The notes under the pieces: generated by a model
What the model was told of the DNA's origin: nothing
What the model saw: the letters and a program-made list of their open reading frames with translations, nothing else
The model's database searches: none
Origin: Io17-Chloro-G2 sp034428715
GTDB taxonomy: Bacteria > Chloroflexota > Dehalococcoidia > Lucifugimonadales > UBA3495
Reading direction: 5' to 3'
Assembly: GCA_034428715.1 (NCBI GenBank)
Contig: DAOUHE010000019.1
Coordinates: 1-10,333 of the forward strand
Length of the DNA stretch: 10,333 bases
Made by a program: the position numbers and the translations under genes
In this document: piece after piece, positions 6,352-10,333 of the stretch
Position numbering within the stretch: position 1 is the stretch's first letter
How the letters are laid out: each line of letters opens with the position of its first letter

Positions 6352-8112
6352 CTAGTATCCCACAGCGTATGCTTCACACCTGGGGTCGGCGCCGCCCTGG
6401 AGCACTCCGGTATCTGGATTGCGCGTGATGACTCCGTAAAGGGCAGAGCCCTCCCACCAATCCGGATACCGCTCTACAGTGTGCCCTCGCCTCTGGAGGC
6501 CATCTACCGCCTCTTGGGAAATCCTCCCCTCGGTCCTGACTACACCGGGCCGGTTCGCCGAGGGAAACCCGGATGAGGGAAAATTGTAGCTGTAGAAACG
6601 GGCGGCCTCCACTGCTTCCTGCGGGTCCAGCCCAAACTCCACCACGTTGAGAAAGATCTGTAGCGTGCCTTGTGGGATGTGGTCTCCGCCATGAGCGCCC
6701 AAGGCCATCACCGGCTGGCCGTCGCGCAACACCAACGCCGGGGCGGGCGTAAGGCGCGGCCGCTTTCCAGGGGCAACAGAGGCGGGATGGCCATCCTGAA
6801 GTTTAGACTGGCCACCCCTCTGGGATAGGTATAGACCGGTACCAGGGATGACCGGACCACCACCTTTCATTCCCTCACTGGGTGTTGAGGAGAAGATATT
6901 GCCGTCCCTATCGATGACTCCGAAGTAGGACGTGCCTCCACCCTCTTCTCCTGCTGTCGCGATTGCCGGTACCGACTCGGCCGGTGACCGGGGCGCGCCG
7001 TCGATGGCCGCGAGGCACCGGCACGGGTCACCAGCCGGCGGCATCACAGGCCAAGCGCGATTGGGGTCGATCAATGTCCGGCGTTGTATAGCGTAGGGCT
7101 CAGACATCATTTCATCAATGGGCACGTCCACGAAGGCGGGATCGCCTATATACTGCTCCCTATCCGCGAAGGCCAGGTTCAGTGCCTGGGTTGCGGCATG
7201 GATGTACTCGGCAGAGTTGTGGCCCATAGCCTTCAGGTCGAATCCCTCCAAGATTTTCAGCGCCTGGGGAAGCACCGGCCCCTGGCACCATGGTCCACAG
7301 CTATACAGGTCGTAGCTATGATAATTGACGGTCACCGGCGGCTCGATGCGGACCTTGTATTCGGCCAGGTCGTCCATGGTCAGGAGGCCTCCCTGGGATT
7401 GATAGAACGAGACGATGGTTTGGGCCAATTCCCCCTTGTAGACGAAATCCCTAGCCGCCATCAAGGCGCCTTCTCTACCCTGGGACCGGCTGGATTCTTC
7501 CACTGCGGCCAACCGGGCCAAGGTCTCCGCCGCGTCTTTCTGGTAGAATATCTCTCCCACGGCCGGTGGCCGGCCTTCCGGTAGAAATATCTCCGCATTA
7601 CTGGGCCACGCGGCGTAAAGGTCAAAGGCATCCCGAATCCGGTCCGCCAGGTAGCGGTACATGGGAAATCCCTGCTCAGCCAAAGCTATAGCGGGACCGG
7701 CGACTTCTCCGAAACTCATGGTTCCGTAACGTGCCAATGCCGTGAACCATGCATCGGCCCCGCCAGGCGTCAGGGCCCGGGGAATTCCACTTGGCATCTG
7801 GCCGTTATGATTGCGCTGGAAATACTCCACGGAAGCTGCCTTGGGCCAGACACCAAGACCATCAATGGTCGTCACCTCTTTCCGGTCTGCTAGGTACATG
7901 ATGGTGGGGGCGACGCCCAGGAACCCGCAATCGTCGGCGTGGACTATGTTCAAGGCCAGGCCCACCGCCACACCCGCGTCGATGGCGTTGCCGCCCCGCC
8001 TCAATACGTCAAGGCCGGCCATGGAGGCGCTGGGATGGCTTGACACAACGAGGCCATTGACTCCCTGGACCTGGGGCCGATAGCTCCTGAGAGTTGTTCC
8101 TGGAACCGGCAT
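6352..8112 (-). CDS. Gamma-glutamyltransferase-like N-terminal nucleophile hydrolase
   Basis: The 586-residue protein matches the gamma-glutamyltransferase family over its whole length. It has SSHPSASMAGLDVLRRGGNAIDA near residues 24-46 (pattern), LTPGGADAW near 114-122, MDDLAEY at 246-252, ADREQYIGDP at 316-325 and HGGDHIPQG near 474-482. The predicted nucleophile is Thr394 in EGGGTSYFGVIDRDGN. In this family the precursor cuts itself before that Thr into large and small subunits (family knowledge). After the nucleophile, the Asn and the QMDDF-like residues that bind the glutamyl group in classical enzymes are not seen (TPSEGMKGGG and LYLSQRGG instead). It is closer to the YwrD-like branch, and its substrate is uncertain. 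No signal peptide is visible, unlike periplasmic Ggt. AAGGAG at 8119-8124 is six bases before the ATG at 8112. Confidence 0.9.
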   Translation of the reverse strand: MPVPGTTLRSYRPQVQGVNGLVVSSHPSASMAGLDVLRRGGNAIDAGVAVGLALNIVHADDCGFLGVAPTIMYLADRKEVTTIDGLGVWPKAASVEYFQRNHNGQMPSGIPRALTPGGADAWFTALARYGTMSFGEVAGPAIALAEQGFPMYRYLADRIRDAFDLYAAWPSNAEIFLPEGRPPAVGEIFYQKDAAETLARLAAVEESSRSQGREGALMAARDFVYKGELAQTIVSFYQSQGGLLTMDDLAEYKVRIEPPVTVNYHSYDLYSCGPWCQGPVLPQALKILEGFDLKAMGHNSAEYIHAATQALNLAFADREQYIGDPAFVDVPIDEMMSEPYAIQRRTLIDPNRAWPVMPPAGDPCRCLAAIDGAPRSPAESVPAIATAGEEGGGTSYFGVIDRDGNIFSSTPSEGMKGGGPVIPGTGLYLSQRGGQSKLQDGHPASVAPGKRPRLTPAPALVLRDGQPVMALGAHGGDHIPQGTLQIFLNVVEFGLDPQEAVEAARFYSYNFPSSGFPSANRPGVVRTEGRISQEAVDGLQRRGHTVERYPDWWEGSALYGVITRNPDTGVLQGGADPRCEAYAVGY

Positions 8113-8340
8113 GATTTTCTCCTTGAGGCCTGGATTAATGAAATATCCTGGGCTGACCTTTTTTTCTCATTCACATTGATTTACGACTAATGCTACAACA
8201 AGCCCTTAGTCCAGGGAAACCAGCGTGGCCAGCCCGGCGAGCACTTCTCGCGGGATTGAGAGATTCTCGTGGCACGCGATCGCGTCCTCTGAACATATGG
8301 GCAGTCCTGGGCCGGTCATTGGAGATCGCACCCTTGGCGT
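8113..8340. other. Upstream region of the GGT-like gene
   Basis: This holds the AAGGAG site at 8119-8124 (minus strand) and an A/T-rich stretch at about 8135-8190 that is a plausible promoter region for the GGT-like gene. I could not settle -35 and -10 boxes. Toward 8340 it may include unrecognisable sequence from the end of the amidohydrolase remnant. Confidence 0.3.
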
Positions 8341-8487
8341 TTAGTTCGAAGTCCGCCCCACCTCCCGGCGGGCACCGGTGTCCTCCCCTTGGTCGGCAAC
8401 CATCCGGCCATTGACTATGACATAGTCGATCCCCACCGGGTAGTGCTTGGGATCATCCTTGGCCGCGTGGGTGTTAACCTCAGCGCC
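8341..8487 (-). pseudogene. C-terminal remnant of an N-acyl-D-amino-acid deacylase (amidohydrolase 3 type)
   Basis: Directly after the stop of the monooxygenase, and in the same frame, the minus strand reads GAEVNTHAAKDDPKHYPVG, then IDYVIVNGRMVADQGEDTG and AR before a TAA at 8343-8341. D-aminoacylases and related amidohydrolases end in a near-identical block: 'DDPxxYPxGIxYVxVNGxxVxDxGxHTGARPGxVLRR'. That block is the last strands of the small beta domain. The final 'PGRVLRR' is replaced here by REVGRTSN, suggesting a shift near the end. The metal-binding TIM barrel (more than 400 residues) is absent upstream, where the intact monooxygenase gene stands instead, so all but the last 48 codons were lost. 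It has no start codon and should be non-functional unless the monooxygenase stop is read through. Confidence 0.72.
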
Positions 8488-9633
8488 TCAGAGAACGGGC
8501 TCACCCAAGGATCTGGGATTGATTGGGGTGGGCATGGCCTGCACCTCGGGGAGGACCTTATCGGCGAAGAGCCGGAGGCTTTTTTCGGCCTTCTCCCTCG
8601 GCATCCCACCGTAAAACATGTGAATTACAACCTTTTCTAAGCTGATGGTTTGCTGCATAGTCTTGATCCTATCGATTATCTCGTCCGGGGTGCCAATGGG
8701 CTGGGTCGCGCGGCGTGCGGCGAAGCCGGCATCCGCCGTACCTATATCGGCGTTCTGGCGCAAGAGGTATTCTTCGTAGCCATGTATACCTTCGTAGCCT
8801 GGGTTGTTCCATTCGAAGTAGTGGTGCTGGGCCGAAGTAAGTTGGTTGTAGAAATAAGTCCACCCCTCTTCGGCTTCTTCCGTCGTCTCGGCGCAGTACA
8901 TCCACAACAGGGTAGTTGGTTGGTCAGGCGGGAGGCCAAGTTCGTTGCGAATTTTGTTGAACCTACGCACCTTGTTGGTCATCTCCTCGACGTCGTCGCC
9001 AGCGACAAACATCTGCCCGAGGCCGTTCTCGGCGGCCAGTCTCGCTGACGCCTCCGTGGTGAACGCCACCTTGATATCCTTGGTTAGTTCTCCCTTATGG
9101 CGAGCCTGAGGCCGGATGGTGGTGGGTGGAATATTGTAGACTTCGCCTTGGAACTCGAAGCGCTCCGCGCCGTCAGCGGCCTTGATGGCATTGATCACAT
9201 CATAGAAGTACTTGTGGGATTGATCTATTGGGTAGCCGAGCGAAGCGTACTCGTGCGGTGCAATGCCACGGCCGATACCCAGGTGGAGACGCCGGCCCTT
9301 CAACAAGATGTCGAGCATAGAAATCTCATGGGCTAACCGGACTGGATTCCACCATGGCGCGACGATTACCGCAGTGCCCATATCGACGCGGCTGGTGCGG
9401 CCCGCCCAATACGCCAAATATTGCAATGGGTTCGGCTGCATCGAGTATGCAGAACCGTAGTGTTCGGTTGCCCAAATCGAATCGAATCCTAAGGGTTCGA
9501 CTAATTCACCCATGTAGAGGGTGTTGTCCATATTTTCCGCGTCCGAGACCGTCGGCGGACGGTCATAGTCCCCCTTCATCAGACGGTCCCAATCTCCTTG
9601 ATTGTATCCAGTCACCATAACTCCGCAATGCAT
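8488..9633 (-). CDS. Luciferase-like flavin- or F420-dependent monooxygenase (LLM family)
   Basis: The 381-residue protein has the bacterial-luciferase-like TIM barrel. LVEPLGFDSIWATEHYGS at about 44-61 is the first conserved strand-helix-strand with the WxxEHH-type motif. MGTAVIVAPWWNPVRLAHE follows at 85-103, and GRRLHLGIGRGIAPHEYASLGY at about 113-134 is the family's flavin-contacting loop. A C-terminal IGTPDEIIDRI block precedes the final helices. Such enzymes oxidise a small organic substrate with reduced flavin (FMN or F420) and oxygen; paralogues are very numerous in SAR202-type genomes. The substrate cannot be inferred. The ATG at 9633 was chosen because AAGGAG (9641-9646) lies seven bases before it; an upstream in-frame start at 9678 would add 15 unlikely residues. 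The stop is followed in frame by the amidohydrolase remnant, so the last ten residues (from NPRSLG) could be non-native. Confidence 0.9.
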   Translation of the reverse strand: MHCGVMVTGYNQGDWDRLMKGDYDRPPTVSDAENMDNTLYMGELVEPLGFDSIWATEHYGSAYSMQPNPLQYLAYWAGRTSRVDMGTAVIVAPWWNPVRLAHEISMLDILLKGRRLHLGIGRGIAPHEYASLGYPIDQSHKYFYDVINAIKAADGAERFEFQGEVYNIPPTTIRPQARHKGELTKDIKVAFTTEASARLAAENGLGQMFVAGDDVEEMTNKVRRFNKIRNELGLPPDQPTTLLWMYCAETTEEAEEGWTYFYNQLTSAQHHYFEWNNPGYEGIHGYEEYLLRQNADIGTADAGFAARRATQPIGTPDEIIDRIKTMQQTISLEKVVIHMFYGGMPREKAEKSLRLFADKVLPEVQAMPTPINPRSLGEPVL

Positions 9634-9640
9634 TACTGTT

Positions 9641-9646
9641 CTCCTT
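9641..9646 (-). promoter_or_regulatory. Ribosome binding site of the luciferase-like gene
   Basis: AAGGAG on the minus strand, seven bases before the ATG at 9633, decides this start over the longer frame beginning at 9678. Confidence 0.7.
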
Positions 9647-9679
9647 CGCCTGTCGTAAAAAAGTGAAGATTCGTTCAAT

Positions 9680-9886
9680 TAGTATATCTATGCCTTCGGG
9701 TACCGATGCCGACAGCCGATGTGGTGAATTTACCGGTTCAAGCCCTGCTATTTGGAAAGTGGAATCACGATTCGCGTGAAGGCGTGACAGGTATGGCGGT
9801 TCCAGTTCAGTCGTTTGAGGCTCGAGTGTTTGAGAAAACGGCGCATCACGACCTAGTGTCCGGTCTGCAGTAGACAGGGATGCGAG
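9680..9886. other. Unassigned region upstream of the luciferase-like gene
   Basis: I see no intact gene. On the minus strand a short frame reads TGTAIPVTPSRES at roughly 9760-9805, faintly like the Ser/Thr/Pro linker of the kinase at 4548-5357 (TSGTSPSTPISPGS). The kinase remnant may therefore run on into this stretch, but the resemblance is low-complexity and not proof. Confidence 0.2.
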
Positions 9887-10021
9887 TCCTTCAGCCTTTC
9901 GGGGTCAATGGCCAGGACTCGTTGAGCCGTCGTGGGCAACTCTCAAATCGAGGTCTTTTGTAGCCGGGCCTGCCTCGTCGAGTAGAACGCCGAGTTGCTG
10001 CTGGAGTCGCTCGCTGACCAC
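9887..10021 (-). pseudogene. Frameshifted N-terminal remnant of a second kinase gene copy
   Basis: From a GTG at 10021 the minus strand reads VVSERLQQQLGVLLDEAGPA, then TKDLDL. After a shift of frame it reads ELPTTAQRVLAIDPERLKD down to about 9887. This lines up with the first 45 residues of the kinase at 4548-5357 (SERLQRQIDRLLDESEQA, then CAQDVLAFDPDNRD), with 19 or so identities by eye in 43 positions. The frame break lies near 9954 and amounts to a net loss of two bases relative to the kinase. No kinase domain follows. A dyad like the one upstream of the kinase sits 56-75 bases upstream (10077-10096). The gene is therefore a diverged paralogue that kept its leader and control site but lost its body. 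Confidence 0.6.
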
Positions 10022-10076
10022 GATAGACGAATAGTAATCCGGGGAAGAAAATCCGTCCAGTCGAATTGGATATTTG

Positions 10077-10096
10077 ACACCATCGCCGAATAGTGT
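10077..10096. promoter_or_regulatory. Palindromic site 3, ACACCAT-N6-ATAGTGT
   Basis: The arms match the dyad consensus with one mismatch, and an outer G/C pair (10076, 10097) extends the symmetry to eight bases. The centre is CGCCGA. It is 56 bases upstream of the GTG of the frameshifted kinase copy on the minus strand. A 75-codon plus-strand frame starts with a GTG inside its right arm. Confidence 0.55.
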
Positions 10097-10320
10097 CGGT
10101 GGAAGACGCTGCAAAGGAGCTGGGGGAGATCTTGCCTGCCGACCGTCTGGGGGAGGAGTTTTTGGCAAGCAGACTTAGCGCGACGGGCAGTTTAGCGGGA
10201 GGTAATAACCCCACATTTCCCATATGGGTGAATATCCCTCTGAGTAAATCGTCGGCATTCTTTAAACCATTGTCCATTTGTGAGACGTTGGCCGTCGGTA
10301 TGGCTATAATTACCCCATAG
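10093..10320 (+). CDS. Small hypothetical open frame (75 codons), doubtful
   Basis: From a GTG at 10093 to a TAG at 10318-10320 the plus strand reads SVEDAAKELGEILPADRLGE, then EFLASRLSATG and a less protein-like second half ending VGMAIITP. The first 30 residues look like acidic amphipathic helices. The GTG lies inside the right arm of palindromic site 3 and no Shine-Dalgarno site precedes it at normal distance. The opposite strand is also open here. I do not recognise a family; it may be chance. Confidence 0.2.
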   Translation: MSVEDAAKELGEILPADRLGEEFLASRLSATGSLAGGNNPTFPIWVNIPLSKSSAFFKPLSICETLAVGMAIITP

Positions 10321-10333
10321 CTTGGCGAGTTTT

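Noticed and set aside
7084..7584. 166-codon plus-strand frame inside the GGT-like gene
   Set aside because: It is antisense to conserved GGT family sequence and has no ribosome binding site or recognisable domain.
9735..9745. GGTTCAAGCCC, resembling a tRNA T-loop
   Set aside because: The flanking bases do not form a five-base T stem, and no acceptor or anticodon arm can be folded around it.
9852..9870. CTAGTGTCCGG-like word, considered as an insertion-sequence end or further dyad copy
   Set aside because: No matching inverted end, target duplication or transposase is present in the window, and only half the dyad arm is shared.
2245..10096. The three dyads as a CRISPR array or clustered repeat
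   Set aside because: The copies are kilobases apart, not regularly spaced, and no cas gene is present.

Overview
The window looks like a piece of a bacterial genome from the Chloroflexota, most likely the SAR202 / Dehalococcoidia side. This is inferred from gene content, not from a marker gene. The set includes a CaiB/BaiF CoA-transferase, a GMC oxidoreductase, hydantoinase B, an NHL propeller protein, a GlcG/HbpS protein, a gamma-glutamyltransferase-like protein, a luciferase-like flavin monooxygenase and a D-aminoacylase-type amidohydrolase. Such families are heavily expanded in those lineages. Shine-Dalgarno sites are clear before four genes (NHL, GlcG, GGT-like, monooxygenase).

Layout. 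1-174 (+): C-terminal end of a CaiB/BaiF CoA-transferase. About 201-431 (-): internal fragment of a GMC oxidoreductase carrying an in-frame stop. 558-1760 (+): hydantoinase B lacking its N-terminal part and cut by a stop before its C-terminal tail. 1761-2350: decayed tail, then mostly unassigned DNA with a palindromic site. 2351-3250 (+): NHL-repeat beta-propeller. 3295-4476 (+): ribonuclease D. 4548-5357 (-): Ser/Thr kinase cut off just after the activation segment. 5358-5681: spacer with a second palindrome. 5682-6071 (-): GlcG/HbpS. 6352-8112 (-): gamma-glutamyltransferase-like enzyme. 8341-8487 (-): C-terminal remnant of an amidohydrolase. 8488-9633 (-): luciferase-like monooxygenase. About 9887-10021 (-): frameshifted second copy of the kinase N-terminus, with a third palindrome upstream. 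The last 230 bases are unassigned.

How it fits together. The minus-strand genes monooxygenase, amidohydrolase remnant, GGT-like and GlcG share one direction and could be a small catabolic group acting on amides, peptides or small organic acids. The gaps between them (about 375 and 280 bases) are too long to prove one transcript. RNase D and the NHL protein look intact and unrelated to that group.

Two things stand out. First, the window is rich in broken genes: five separate remnants or truncations in 10 kb. Second, a 20-bp dyad of the form ACACTAT-N6-ATAGTGT occurs three times. It lies 55-90 bases upstream of the NHL gene, the truncated kinase and the frameshifted kinase copy. This suggests a shared operator or promoter-linked element. 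I found no tRNA, rRNA, CRISPR array, transposase or complete defence system.
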